A stretch of 64,000 nt of DNA from Micromonospora sediminicola (GTDB lineage Bacteria; Actinomycetota; Actinomycetes; Mycobacteriales; Micromonosporaceae): contig NZ_FLRH01000003.1 of assembly GCF_900089585.1 (NCBI RefSeq), positions 3,672,501 through 3,736,500 of the forward strand. Reading direction: 5' to 3'. Each line of letters starts with the position of its first letter. The first letter of the stretch is position 1. A model generated the notes under the pieces. It made no database searches. It was not told the DNA's origin and saw only the letters and a program-made list of their open reading frames with translations. This document shows positions 41,873-49,799 of this stretch, piece by piece. Position numbers and translations under genes: made by a program.

Positions 41873-42541
41873 ATGAGCAGCGGCGAACCGGTCTGGCTGC
41901 GGGCGCAGCCGAGCCGGACCCGGCACCGGCGGCCCCTGACCCGGGAGGGCATCGTCGACGCGGCGGTGGCCCTGCTCGACGAGCACGGAGCCGACGGCCT
42001 CACCATGCGCCGCCTCGCGGAGCGTCTGAACGTGACCGCCACCGCGCTGTACTGGCACGTGCGGACCAAGGACGACGTGCTGGACCTGGCGGTCGACCGG
42101 ATCTTCGGCGACGTGCCGATCCCCGAGCCGACCGACGCCTGGGCGGACGACCTGCGGGTCCTCGTCCGGGGGTGGCGTGCCGCCATGCTCGACCACCCCT
42201 GGGCGCCGGGGCTGGTCGGGCGCCCGATGCTCGGGCCCAACGTGCTGGCCCGCACGGAGTTCCTGCAGGCCGCGCTGGTGCGCGGTGGCTACCGCGGACG
42301 CCGACTCGCCGTCGTCACGCGCCTGCTGGCGAACGTCGTCGTCGGTTCCTCGCTGACCGAGGCCACGTGGCGACGCGCCAGCGACCCGGAGGCGCGGACA
42401 GCCGCCCGCGCCCACGTCGCCTCGCACCCCGACGCCTACCCGACTCTGGTCGCCTCCGGCCACCTCGACGACGCCAGGTGGAACGACGACCTGCTGTTCG
42501 AGGAGGGCCTCACCGCCGTCCTCGGGGCGGCGCCACCATGA
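41873..42541 (+). CDS. TetR family regulator with TetR-class C-terminal domain
   Basis: A 222-residue regulator. The helix-turn-helix is REGIVDAAVALLDEHGADGL followed by TMRRLAERLNVTATALYWHV; YWHVRTKDDVLDLAVDRI and the downstream LRVLVRGWRAAMLDHPWA are typical of the branch related to tetracycline repressors (TetR_C). The ligand is unknown. The gene is probably autoregulated through the adjacent palindrome and converges on the CorA gene. Confidence 0.88.
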   Translation: MSSGEPVWLRAQPSRTRHRRPLTREGIVDAAVALLDEHGADGLTMRRLAERLNVTATALYWHVRTKDDVLDLAVDRIFGDVPIPEPTDAWADDLRVLVRGWRAAMLDHPWAPGLVGRPMLGPNVLARTEFLQAALVRGGYRGRRLAVVTRLLANVVVGSSLTEATWRRASDPEARTAARAHVASHPDAYPTLVASGHLDDARWNDDLLFEEGLTAVLGAAPP

Positions 42542-42553
42542 CTCTCTGGTGGA

Positions 42554-43651
42554 TCAGAGCCAGCCGGAGCGGCGGAACAACCGGTGCAGCGTCACCGCCG
42601 ACGTCGCCATGAGCAGCAGCGCGCCGGCGTAGCCGTACCGCCAGTGCAGCTCGGGCATGTGCGCGAAGTTCATCCCGTAGACGCCGGCCACCGCGGTCTG
42701 CGAGGCGGCGATCGCCGCCCACGACGCGATCTTGCGCATGTCGTGGTTCTGCTCCACCGCGAGCTGCGCCAGCCGCGACTGGACCAGCGACGTGAGCAGC
42801 TCGTCGTACGCGCCGATCCGCTCGACCGCCCGGCCCAGCCCGTCGGACACGGCGGTGAACCGGTGGCGCAGCGCGGGCGGCGGGCCGCCGTCGGGGGAGT
42901 CCTGCAGCGCGCGCAGCGCCGCCGGCAGCGGCAGCACCGCCCGCTTGAACTCCACCACCTCGCGCTTGAGCTGGTAGAGGTGCTGGATGTCGGCGCCGCG
43001 CTCGCGGGCGAACACGCTCTCCTCCACCCGCTCCAGGTCCCGTTCCAGGTGCTCGGCGACCTCCAGGTAGAGGTCGACCATCCGGGCGCAGACCGCGTAA
43101 GCCACCGCCCACGGCCCCTCGGCCAGCACCTCCGGGCGGCGTTGCACGTCCTCGCGTACGGGCGCGAGCGCGCCGGTGGCGCCGTGCCGGACGGTCACCG
43201 CGAACCGGTCACCGACGAACACCAGCACGTCCCCGGTGTCCACCACCTCGGAGGTGGCGGTCAGCTCGGTGTGCTCGACGTAGCCGGCGCTGCGCAGCAC
43301 CAGCAGCGTCACGTCGCCGTAGCGCCGCAGGGTCGGCCGGTGCCCGTCGGCGAGCGCCTGCTCCACCGCCGGCTCGTCCAGCCCGAACGTCCGCCCGACC
43401 GCGGCCATCACCGCCGCGCCCGGCTCGTGCAGCCCGAGCCAGACGAAGGTACGCCGGCCGTGGCGGGCCCGGGCGTACGCGTCGGCGTAGTGCGGCCGGC
43501 CCGGCTCCCGTCGCCCGCCGACGTAGACCGCGCAGTCGACCACCGCGTCCGGGTTGACCCGCCGCGGCCGACGCGCGCTGGTCGGGTCGACGCGCCCGAG
43601 CAGCCGTCCGACCACACCGGGCAGCCGCGGCCGCCACCGGATCCGGTCCAC
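42554..43651 (-). CDS. corA: CorA family magnesium/cobalt transporter
   Basis: A 365-residue protein with a large cytoplasmic N-terminal domain, a long helical stalk and two C-terminal membrane helices. The pore signature YGMNFAHMPE is intact, and the tail ends with a basic RLFRRSGWL. It should move Mg2+ (or Co2+/Ni2+) into the cell. GTG 43651 was chosen because GGAGG lies 6 nt before it; an internal GTG would cut the N-terminal strands. Confidence 0.92.
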   Translation of the reverse strand: MDRIRWRPRLPGVVGRLLGRVDPTSARRPRRVNPDAVVDCAVYVGGRREPGRPHYADAYARARHGRRTFVWLGLHEPGAAVMAAVGRTFGLDEPAVEQALADGHRPTLRRYGDVTLLVLRSAGYVEHTELTATSEVVDTGDVLVFVGDRFAVTVRHGATGALAPVREDVQRRPEVLAEGPWAVAYAVCARMVDLYLEVAEHLERDLERVEESVFARERGADIQHLYQLKREVVEFKRAVLPLPAALRALQDSPDGGPPPALRHRFTAVSDGLGRAVERIGAYDELLTSLVQSRLAQLAVEQNHDMRKIASWAAIAASQTAVAGVYGMNFAHMPELHWRYGYAGALLLMATSAVTLHRLFRRSGWL

Positions 43652-43725
43652 CCCACACCTCCGCCGCCCGGGAAACCGACGGCCTACCGTACGGCCCGCG
43701 GCGCGGCGGCGGTGTCCGGCCCGCG

Positions 43726-44376
43726 TCAGCGGACGGCGGTGGCGAAGACGACGATGTTGTCGGGATAGTTTCCGGTGCGCGGGTCGAAGCGCCCGCCGCA
43801 GGTGATCAGGCGCAGCCGGGACGCCGCGCCGCCGCCGTACACCCGCTCGGTGGGGAACCGCTGCTTCGGGTACGCGCCGACACCGTCCACCGTGAACACC
43901 GCGGTGCGGCCGTCGGCGCGGACCACCCGGACGGTGTCGCCGGGGCGCAGCCGGCCGAGGTCGAAGAAGACCGCCGGGCCGTGCTGCGAGTCGACGTGCC
44001 CGACCAGCACGGCGTTGCCGGCCTCGCCGGGCGCGGGGCCGGGGTGGTACCAGCCGGCGACCTCCGGGCGCTCCAGCGGCGGCACCTCCAGCGCGCCGTC
44101 GTCGTCGGTGGCGACCGGGACGATGTCGGCGTCCACCCCGATGCGGGGGATGACCACCCGCACCGGGGTCGATCGGGGGAGCGCCGGGCCGGCCGCGCCC
44201 GGGCGTTCGGTGGTCGGCGCGGCGGAGGTGCCGGGCTGGGGCGGTGACGCCGAGGTGCTGCCGAGACCGGCCGAGACCAGCCCGGCGCCGGTGGCGCCGG
44301 CGAGGGTGACGGCGGTGACGACGGCGACGGTGCGGACCCGTGACGGGCCGCCCGTCCGGCGGTCTGACGAGGACAG
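43726..44376 (-). CDS. Class E/F-like sortase, non-canonical start
   Basis: A membrane-anchored transpeptidase. The catalytic domain has VLVGHVDS (His), RLITCGGRFD (Cys) and RTGNYPDNIVVFA (Arg), and begins VVIPRIGVDADI. Upstream the same frame encodes a membrane helix (VRTVAVVTAVTLAGATGAGL) and a Ser/Pro-rich linker, but no ATG, GTG or TTG precedes it. The best start is CTG 44376, with GGAGG 6 nt upstream; GTG 44163 would remove the anchor. The GTG at 44383 is in another frame, so a frameshift or sequence error is the other explanation. The candidate substrate gene lies upstream at 44463. Confidence 0.75.
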   Translation of the reverse strand: MSSSDRRTGGPSRVRTVAVVTAVTLAGATGAGLVSAGLGSTSASPPQPGTSAAPTTERPGAAGPALPRSTPVRVVIPRIGVDADIVPVATDDDGALEVPPLERPEVAGWYHPGPAPGEAGNAVLVGHVDSQHGPAVFFDLGRLRPGDTVRVVRADGRTAVFTVDGVGAYPKQRFPTERVYGGGAASRLRLITCGGRFDPRTGNYPDNIVVFATAVR

Positions 44377-44400
44377 ATCCCACCTCCGTGCGACGGGGAC

Positions 44401-44437
44401 GGGGCGCCCGCGCCGGCCGTGCCGGCGCGGGCGCCCC
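44401..44437 (-). terminator. Very stable hairpin between surface protein and sortase genes
   Basis: A perfect 17-bp stem (44401-44417 with 44421-44437) with a 3-nt loop, 26 bp after the stop at 44463 and 25 bp before the sortase start. It may reduce read-through so that the surface protein outnumbers the sortase. Confidence 0.75.
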
Positions 44438-44462
44438 CGTTCGACGATGCCGCGGCGAACCG

Positions 44463-44948
44463 TCAGGCGGTGGCGCCCGCCCGCCGCCGGCGACGGAACA
44501 CCACGTACGCCCCGCCGGCGAGCGCGCCGGCGGCCAGCGCGCCGCCCGCGACCAGGACGCCGGTGTCGCCGTCCCGGCCGCCGGCGCCGGCCTGCGCGCC
44601 ACCGATCGGGGTCACGGTGAACGTGGCGCTGCCGCCGTCGCTGCCGTCGCCGCAGGTCGAGGCGACCGTGTACGTGCCGAGCGTGAAGCCGGCGGTGAAC
44701 AGTTCGGCGCTCAGCCCGCCCCCCGCGGCCGCCGTGGTGGACCGGACGTTCTGGTCGCGGTCGGGCCCGGTGACCCGGAAGATCGCGTCACCGGCGTTCG
44801 GGTTGCACGTCGTGGTGAGCACCACGGTGCCGCCGACCGGGGTGGTGGCGGGTGAGACTCTGGTGTCCGCCAGCGCGGCGGCCGGGAGCAGCAGTGCGCC
44901 GAGGCCCACGCCGACCGCCGCCGGTCCGAGAAATGACTGTGCCTTCAT
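44463..44948 (-). CDS. Exported surface protein with C-terminal sorting-type tail
   Basis: A 161-residue protein from ATG 44948. The signal peptide (FLGPAAVGVGLGALLLPAAA) is cut near ALA. The body is a single beta-sandwich-like domain with one Cys pair (TTTCNPNAG and VASTCGDGSD). The end has the tripartite layout of sortase substrates: DGDTG, a hydrophobic helix (VLVAGGALAAGALAGGAYVV) and RRRRR. The motif lacks the Leu-Pro/Leu-Ala of standard LPxTG/LAxTG signals. The adjoining sortase gene supports a substrate role. Confidence 0.78.
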   Translation of the reverse strand: MKAQSFLGPAAVGVGLGALLLPAAALADTRVSPATTPVGGTVVLTTTCNPNAGDAIFRVTGPDRDQNVRSTTAAAGGGLSAELFTAGFTLGTYTVASTCGDGSDGGSATFTVTPIGGAQAGAGGRDGDTGVLVAGGALAAGALAGGAYVVFRRRRRAGATA

Positions 44949-45201
44949 CCGCGTCTTCCCTCACTTTTCGTCCGCTGTCTGCGTGGGACGTCGTTCGGGT
45001 GGCCAACTCCGTGACTAGCACCGGTGTGGCCAACACTAGGAGGGTTGCGGCGGTCACTGGGGGTAATTGAGAAATCTTCGTTGCCGTCCGGTGTCCACCC
45101 TCCCGCCTCCCCGACGAGGACGGCCCGCACCTGCGTACGGCGTGCCTGTTCGTCACCGACCGTCCGTTCCCGTCGGCTTTCGGCGGAGTTCGTGGGCGGG
45201 G

Positions 45202-45681
45202 TCAGGTCGGGCCGTGCGAGGTCATCGCGGCGACCAACAGTGCCCTCGCCCGGTCCCGCCGGCGCCTCGCCAGCAGCGCGAAGCACACAGTGAGCACGAC
45301 GAGATCGGGGTGCCGCCCGATCAGGTCGACGTCGACCGGCGCGCCCGCACGGGTCGAGGTGCGGGCGGCGACCCGGCCGCCGGGACGGGTCAGGACGCCC
45401 TCGTACCGCCGGAAGCCGCGCGGCGTGCTCCACCCGGCCGGTGCGTCCGTGCCGGCCCACCGGGCCAGCGGCGGCTCCAGGACGAGTACCGGCGCATCCG
45501 GTGGCCCGGCGGTGATCCGGAGCTGCCGCCGGCCCAGCGCCCGCAACGTCCAGGTGCCCTCGGCGGTGGTCGCGTCGGCGCAGACCAGGCCCCGACCGGC
45601 GCGCAGCGTGCCGCGCGGTGTGCCCGCCGTGGTCAGCGTCCAGAGTCGACGTCCGGTGCGGTGCAGTGTCATGTCGCTCAT
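45202..45681 (-). CDS. Hypothetical protein downstream of two-component system 3
   Basis: A 159-residue beta-rich protein (LWTLTTAGTPRGTLRAGRGL; LRITAGPPDAPVLVLEPPLA) ending in a hydrophobic stretch and Arg cluster (LVVLTVCFALLARRRRDRAR). It resembles tubby-like or lipid-scrambling-type small proteins only in general layout; no family assigned. ATG 45681 follows GGGGGAC; an in-frame GTG at 45714 overlapping the regulator stop is an alternative. It belongs to the kinase-regulator operon. Bases 44949-45201 upstream of the surface protein gene hold no gene. Confidence 0.65.
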   Translation of the reverse strand: MSDMTLHRTGRRLWTLTTAGTPRGTLRAGRGLVCADATTAEGTWTLRALGRRQLRITAGPPDAPVLVLEPPLARWAGTDAPAGWSTPRGFRRYEGVLTRPGGRVAARTSTRAGAPVDVDLIGRHPDLVVLTVCFALLARRRRDRARALLVAAMTSHGPT

Positions 45682-45710
45682 GTCGTCCCCCGTGGTCGTG
45701 TGCGTGCGGC

Positions 45711-46406
45711 TCACCCGGCCGGCGGCTCCGGCCGGACCAGTCCGGTGTCGTAGGCGAGGACCACCGCCTGGATCCGGTCCCGCAGGCCGAGCTTGGTGAG
45801 GATCGCGGAGACGTGGGTCTTCACCGTGGCGGTGCTCAGGTGCAGCCGGGCGGCGATCTCCGCGTTGGACAGCGCCCGGGCGGTCAGCGTGAGCACCTCC
45901 ACCTCACGGGCGGTCAACGCCGCGAGCGCGCGGTCGGCGGTGGGCGCCGGGCCGGGCAGCCGGCCGGCGAACCGGTCCAGCAGCCGCCGCGTCACGGTCG
46001 GCGCCAGCAGGGCGTCGCCCCGGGCCACCACCCGTACCGCCTCGGCCAGGTCGGCCGGTCGGGTGTCCTTGAGCAGGAAGGCGCTGGCCCCGGCGCGCAG
46101 CGCGGCGTAGACGTGTTCGTCGACGTCGAACGTGGTGAGCATGACGACCCGGGCGGGACTGCCGGCGGCCACCAGCTCCCGGGTGGCGGCGATGCCGTCC
46201 TGGCGGGGCATCCGCACGTCCATCAGCACCACGTCCGGTCGGGTACGGGTCGCCACCGCGACCGCCTCGACGCCGTCCGCGGCCTCACCGACCACGGTCA
46301 GGTCCGGCCGGGCGTCGAGGACCATCCGTAACCCGGCGCGGATCAGCTCCTGGTCGTCGGCCACCACCACGCGGATGCGCGCCCGCCCGCCGTCCGGCTC
46401 GCTCAT
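45711..46406 (-). CDS. NarL/LuxR-family response regulator (system 3)
   Basis: A 231-residue regulator with acidic pair ADDQ, phosphoacceptor Asp63 in VVLMDVRMPR and a LuxR helix-turn-helix (LTAREVEVLTLTARALSNAE then IAARLHLSTATVKTHVSAIL). Its ATG overlaps the stop of the last of three tandem mini-ORFs (ATGA) rather than following the kinase gene directly. Phosphorylation by the upstream kinase is expected; targets are unknown. Confidence 0.93.
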   Translation of the reverse strand: MSEPDGGRARIRVVVADDQELIRAGLRMVLDARPDLTVVGEAADGVEAVAVATRTRPDVVLMDVRMPRQDGIAATRELVAAGSPARVVMLTTFDVDEHVYAALRAGASAFLLKDTRPADLAEAVRVVARGDALLAPTVTRRLLDRFAGRLPGPAPTADRALAALTAREVEVLTLTARALSNAEIAARLHLSTATVKTHVSAILTKLGLRDRIQAVVLAYDTGLVRPEPPAG

Positions 46407-46465
46407 CGGCCACCTTCCGTTCGCGACTGCGGGGCTCGCAACACCGGCTCACTCCTCGCGCTCAC
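46403..46465 (-). CDS. Mini-ORF B3 (20 codons)
   Basis: Same peptide as B1; its final Arg codon is CGA, so the TGA stop forms ATGA with the response regulator start. Confidence 0.4.
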   Translation of the reverse strand: MSARSEPVLRAPQSRTEGGR

Positions 46466-46524
46466 CGGCCACCTTCCGTTCGCGACTGCGGGGCTCGCAA
46501 CACCGGCTCACTCCTCGCGCTCAC
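46462..46524 (-). CDS. Mini-ORF B2 (20 codons)
   Basis: Same peptide as B1; overlaps B1 and B3 by 4 nt each. Confidence 0.4.
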   Translation of the reverse strand: MSARSEPVLRAPQSRTEGGR

Positions 46525-46583
46525 CGGCCACCTTCCGTTCGCGACTGCGGGGCTCGCAACACCGGCTCACTCCTCGCGCTCAC
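46521..46583 (-). CDS. Mini-ORF B1 (20 codons)
   Basis: Peptide MSARSEPVLRAPQSRTEGGR. GTG start overlaps the kinase stop (GTGA); stop overlaps the start of B2. AAGGTGG near the end can serve as ribosome-binding site for the next frame. Expression unproven. Confidence 0.4.
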   Translation of the reverse strand: MSARSEPVLRAPQSRTEGGR

Positions 46584-47686
46584 CGGGCCGCGCCCACCGG
46601 CAGCTGCGCCCGTACCCGGAAGCCGCCGCTGGGCAGCGGGCCGGCGTCGAGCGTGCCGCCGAGCAGCCGGGCCCGCTCCCGCATGCCGACGATGCCGCGC
46701 CCCTCGCTCGTCCCGGACCGGCGGGCCGGCGCCGCGCCGTCGTTGACCACCTCCAGGCGGAGCACGCCCCCGTCGTACCGGACGTCGACGTCGGCGCGGG
46801 TGGCGTGCCCGTGCCGCAGCGCGTTGGTCAGCGACTCCTGCACGATCCGGTACGCCGACAGCTGCACCCCGCCGGGCAGCGCCTCGCCGTTTCCCTCGCG
46901 GCGCAACGTCACCGGCAGGCCCACCGCCCGCACGGCGTCGACGAGCGCGTCGAGCTGGGCCAGCCCCGGCTGCGGCGCGTCCGGATCGGATCCGTCGTCG
47001 GCGGTCAGCGCGTGCAGCATGGCCCGCAGCTCGGTCAGCGCCGACCGGGCCGCCACGTGGATCGACCCGAGCGCCGCGCGGGCCTGCTCCGGCTGCTGGT
47101 CGAAGACGTCCTCGGCGGCGACGGCCTGCACCGCGATCACCGCCACGTGGTGGGCGACCACGTCGTGCAGCTCCCGGGAGATCCGTTCCCGCTCGACCGC
47201 GCGTACCTGCCGCTCCCACGCGCAGCGGCGCTGCTCCTGGGCGCGCAGCAGCTCGCCGACCGACCAGCCGAGGCCCAGCCCGGTCGCGGCGAGCAGCATG
47301 TCCCGCCAGTCGCCGGTCACCAGCTTCCACGGCGTGGGCGCCACCAGCAGCCCGAGGGCGACCAGCGAGAACCGGGGTCGCCGCAGCCGGGCGACGTAGG
47401 ACAGCGGCGCCGCCACCAACCCGAGCCAGCCGAGCTGCGGGCAGAGCGCCTCCAGGCCGACGCCGGCCAGCGCGGCGAGCGCGAGGGCGTACCCGGGTCG
47501 GCGCCGGATCCACAGCAGACAGCTGGCCTGCAGCGCGGCGAGGCCGACCGCGACGGCGGTCCCGCCGGTCGTGGCCGGGCCGGCGTCGGACGTCAGCAGC
47601 ACGAGCAGGGACACGCCGAGGCAGGCGGCGGCGATGCCGCCGTCGAGCAGCAGCAGGAACCGTGGCCGGGAAGACGCACACCTCAT
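46580..47686 (-). CDS. Membrane sensor histidine kinase, HisKA_3 type (system 3)
   Basis: A 368-residue kinase: about five membrane helices in residues 10-145, then RERISRELHDVVAHHVAVIA with the phosphoacceptor His, and a GHKL ATPase domain (VQESLTNALRHGHATRADVD; EGRGIVGMRERARLLGGTLD). It belongs to the same broad class as the other two kinases in the window. ATG 47686 is 7 nt after TAGCAT. Its stop overlaps the first mini-ORF of the site B array. Confidence 0.93.
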   Translation of the reverse strand: MRCASSRPRFLLLLDGGIAAACLGVSLLVLLTSDAGPATTGGTAVAVGLAALQASCLLWIRRRPGYALALAALAGVGLEALCPQLGWLGLVAAPLSYVARLRRPRFSLVALGLLVAPTPWKLVTGDWRDMLLAATGLGLGWSVGELLRAQEQRRCAWERQVRAVERERISRELHDVVAHHVAVIAVQAVAAEDVFDQQPEQARAALGSIHVAARSALTELRAMLHALTADDGSDPDAPQPGLAQLDALVDAVRAVGLPVTLRREGNGEALPGGVQLSAYRIVQESLTNALRHGHATRADVDVRYDGGVLRLEVVNDGAAPARRSGTSEGRGIVGMRERARLLGGTLDAGPLPSGGFRVRAQLPVGAAR

Positions 47687-47693
47687 GTCCCGG

Positions 47694-47699
47694 ATGCTA
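47694..47699 (-). promoter_or_regulatory. -10 box (TAGCAT) of two-component system 3
   Basis: On the minus strand TAGCAT ends 7 nt before ATG 47686. Confidence 0.45.
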
Positions 47700-47816
47700 G
47701 GCGGCCGGCCGGCCGGCCCTCATCGGCCGCGAGACGGAGATCCCGGCCGTCAGTGGTCCCCGGGACGGAGTCGGGAACCGGTCGCCGGCGCGATCCGCCC
47801 GACCCGTCGCCGGCCC

Positions 47817-47822
47817 TAGCGT
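47817..47822 (+). promoter_or_regulatory. -10 box (TAGCGT) of the DUF6069-like gene
   Basis: TAGCGT lies 39 nt before ATG 47862, leaving a leader with GGAGG. Confidence 0.4.
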
Positions 47823-47861
47823 CGTCGCCAGTCGATCCCACCGCACCGGAGGTACGCGCCG

Positions 47862-48281
47862 ATGGAGACCACGATTTCGAGCACCGCCGTCCGCCCGGCC
47901 CGCCGCCGCGACCGGCTGCTCACCGTGCTCGCCGCCACCGCCGCCACGCTGCTCGGCTGGGTGGTCGCGGTGCCGCTCGCCGGGGTGGAGCTGGCCGCGC
48001 GTGGTGGCGACGGCGCCGCGCAGCGGGTCACGCCGGTGGCCGTCGCCGTCAGCACGCTGCTCGCCGGGCTGGCCGGTTGGGCGTCGCTGGCCCTGCTGGA
48101 GCGGCTCACCGCCCGGGCCCGGCCGGTCTGGACGGTGGTCGCCGTGCTGGTGCTGGCGCTGTCGCTGCTCGGGCCGGTGGGCGCGGGCGTCGGGTCGGCG
48201 GCGACGGTCACGCTGGTGGCCCTGCACCTGGTGGCCGCCGCCGTGCTGGTGCCCGGGCTGCGGCGTACCGCCGGCCGTTGA
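47862..48281 (+). CDS. DUF6069-like small membrane protein
   Basis: A 139-residue protein with four hydrophobic helices and short loops, opening with a basic tail (AVRPARRRDRLLTVLAATAA) and VVAVPLAGVELAARGGDG after helix 1. The pattern fits the DUF6069 group of actinobacterial membrane proteins; function unknown. GGAGG precedes ATG 47862. It diverges from the kinase gene of system 3 and could be one of its targets. Confidence 0.65.
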   Translation: METTISSTAVRPARRRDRLLTVLAATAATLLGWVVAVPLAGVELAARGGDGAAQRVTPVAVAVSTLLAGLAGWASLALLERLTARARPVWTVVAVLVLALSLLGPVGAGVGSAATVTLVALHLVAAAVLVPGLRRTAGR

Positions 48282-48340
48282 CCGGCCGGGCCCGGGACCG
48301 CCGCGACGGGGGCGGGCGGCTCCGGGCTCGGCCGCGCGGG

Positions 48341-49165
48341 TCAGCCTGCCGCGACCGGCTCCGGCAGCGGCTCGCCGGTCTCCAGCAGGCTCTTGAGGCT
48401 GGCCAGCAGTTCCGGCCAGCCTCCGCTGCCGTCGAGTTGGCCGCTGATCGCCCGGTACATCTCGCTGTCCGGCGAGAAGTCGTCGTGGATCACGGTCAGC
48501 CGGACGGTCCCGCCCTGCGGCACGAGGTCGAACGTGACAGTGGACCGGCGCTCGCCGAGCCGGGCGGCCAGTTCCTCGTCGGACCACCCGAAGTGCGCGG
48601 CGTGCTCGGGCTGGAAGCCGTGCCAGGTGTACGCGAGCCGCCGGTACGGTTCGGCGACGAGCACCCGTTGACCGAGGTCGCGCGGCTCGTCGTCCGGCGT
48701 GTCCTGCCAGAGCAGCGGTGAGCCGGCCCGCCAGTCGGAGACGAGCGTGACGCCGCCCCAGTAGCGGCGGGTGAACGCGGGTTCGGTCAGGGCCTGCCAG
48801 AGCCGCTCGGGCGTGGTCCGGACGTAGGTGGTGTAGACGAACGTGGGGCTCTCCATGGGCTGCCGCTCCAATGCTGTCTGCAGGTCGGCGAGGGCGCGGG
48901 CGCGCTCCCGGTGGTAGCGGCCGATCCAGCGGTCGGCCACCGCGTTGATGGGGGCGGCGTCGAGGTGGTGCAGCTTCTCCCGCCCCCGCCTGATGGTGGT
49001 GACCAGGCCGGCGGCCTCCAGCACCGCGAGGTGCTTGCTCACCGACTGCCGGCTCATGTCCAGCCCGGCGCACAGCTCGCGCAGGCTCTGGCCGTTGCGG
49101 GCGTTCAGGCGGTCGAGCAGGCGTCGCCGGCTGGGGTCGGCCAGCGCCCGGAAAACCTCGTCCAC
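48341..49165 (-). CDS. ArsR-type regulator fused to AHSA1/SRPBCC domain
   Basis: A 274-residue fusion. Residues 1-95 are an ArsR-like winged helix (VFRALADPSRRRLLDRLNAR; MSRQSVSKHLAVLEAAGLVT; IRRGREKLHHLDAAPINAVA). Residues about 108-265 are an AHSA1 SRPBCC domain (VYTTYVRTTPERLWQALTEP; FTRRYWGG; LTVIHDDFSPDSEMYRAISG). Usually these occur as two adjacent genes in actinobacteria; here one polypeptide would couple ligand binding to DNA binding. No metal-binding Cys motif is seen. Ligand and target genes are unknown. Confidence 0.88.
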   Translation of the reverse strand: MDEVFRALADPSRRRLLDRLNARNGQSLRELCAGLDMSRQSVSKHLAVLEAAGLVTTIRRGREKLHHLDAAPINAVADRWIGRYHRERARALADLQTALERQPMESPTFVYTTYVRTTPERLWQALTEPAFTRRYWGGVTLVSDWRAGSPLLWQDTPDDEPRDLGQRVLVAEPYRRLAYTWHGFQPEHAAHFGWSDEELAARLGERRSTVTFDLVPQGGTVRLTVIHDDFSPDSEMYRAISGQLDGSGGWPELLASLKSLLETGEPLPEPVAAG

Positions 49166-49388
49166 CCGTCACCCCACTCACCGGGGAAAGGCAACCCCAC
49201 GGCTGCTCTTCCGGAGCATATGCACCCTGGCGGCTGCCTGTCCATCCGAAGCTAGCCTCCTAGGATGCTTAAGGGGGAGTGAGGCCGGCGACGATTTACG
49301 GCGCCGCGTATGTCGAGAACGTGTGGTCGGCTCCGTCCCCGGGGTGAACGCGGTCAGAATGGCCGCACCCGATCCGAGGAGAGTCACC

Positions 49389-49799
49389 ATGGCGAAGTAC
49401 CTGCTGCTGAAGCACTACCGCGGCGGCCCGACCCCGGTCGTCGACATGCCGCAGTTCGATCGGTGGACGCCGGAGGAGTTCTCGGCGCACGTGCAGTACA
49501 TGAAGGACTTCGCGGCCCGGCTGGAGGAGTCCGGCGAGTTCGTCGACTCCGAGGCGCTCGCCCCGGAGGGCACGTTCGTGCGCTACGACGGCGAGGGGCG
49601 CCCGCCGGTGACCGACGGCCCGTTCGCCGAGACGAAGGACCTGATCGCCGGCTGGATGGTGATCGACGTGGACAGCTACGAGCGGGCCCTCGAACTCGCC
49701 GCCGAGCTGTCGGCCGCGCCGGGACAGGGCGGCCGACCGCTCCACGAGTGGCTGGAGATCCGGCCGTTCATGACCGCGCCGCCCACCGTCACGGAGTGA
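49389..49799 (+). CDS. YCII-related (DGPF) domain protein
   Basis: A 136-residue protein starting at ATG 49389 behind GAGGAGAG. It begins MAKYLLLKHYRGG and carries the DGPF motif in VTDGPFAETKDLIAGWMVID. YCII proteins are small ferredoxin-fold enzymes or partners that almost always accompany a sigma factor of the type encoded next; the two overlap by 4 nt (GTGA). TAGGAT near 49260 is a possible -10 box. Bases 49166-49388 hold no other gene. Confidence 0.88.
   Translation: MAKYLLLKHYRGGPTPVVDMPQFDRWTPEEFSAHVQYMKDFAARLEESGEFVDSEALAPEGTFVRYDGEGRPPVTDGPFAETKDLIAGWMVIDVDSYERALELAAELSAAPGQGGRPLHEWLEIRPFMTAPPTVTE

Larger units (their letters stand above)
46403..46583 (-). repeat. Tandem 59-bp mini-ORF repeat, site B (three copies)
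   Basis: Three copies start at 46583, 46524 and 46465 on the minus strand, 59 bp apart. Each is a 21-codon frame GTG to TGA. The first GTG overlaps the kinase stop, each TGA overlaps the next GTG, and the last TGA overlaps the ATG of the response regulator. The core is the same as in the repeat at 29405-29560. The three copies are almost identical. Confidence 0.88.

Noticed and set aside
41559..42541. Toxin-antitoxin pair
   Set aside because: The genes are divergent, the 76-residue protein has no toxin motif, and the regulator is a full-length TetR protein.
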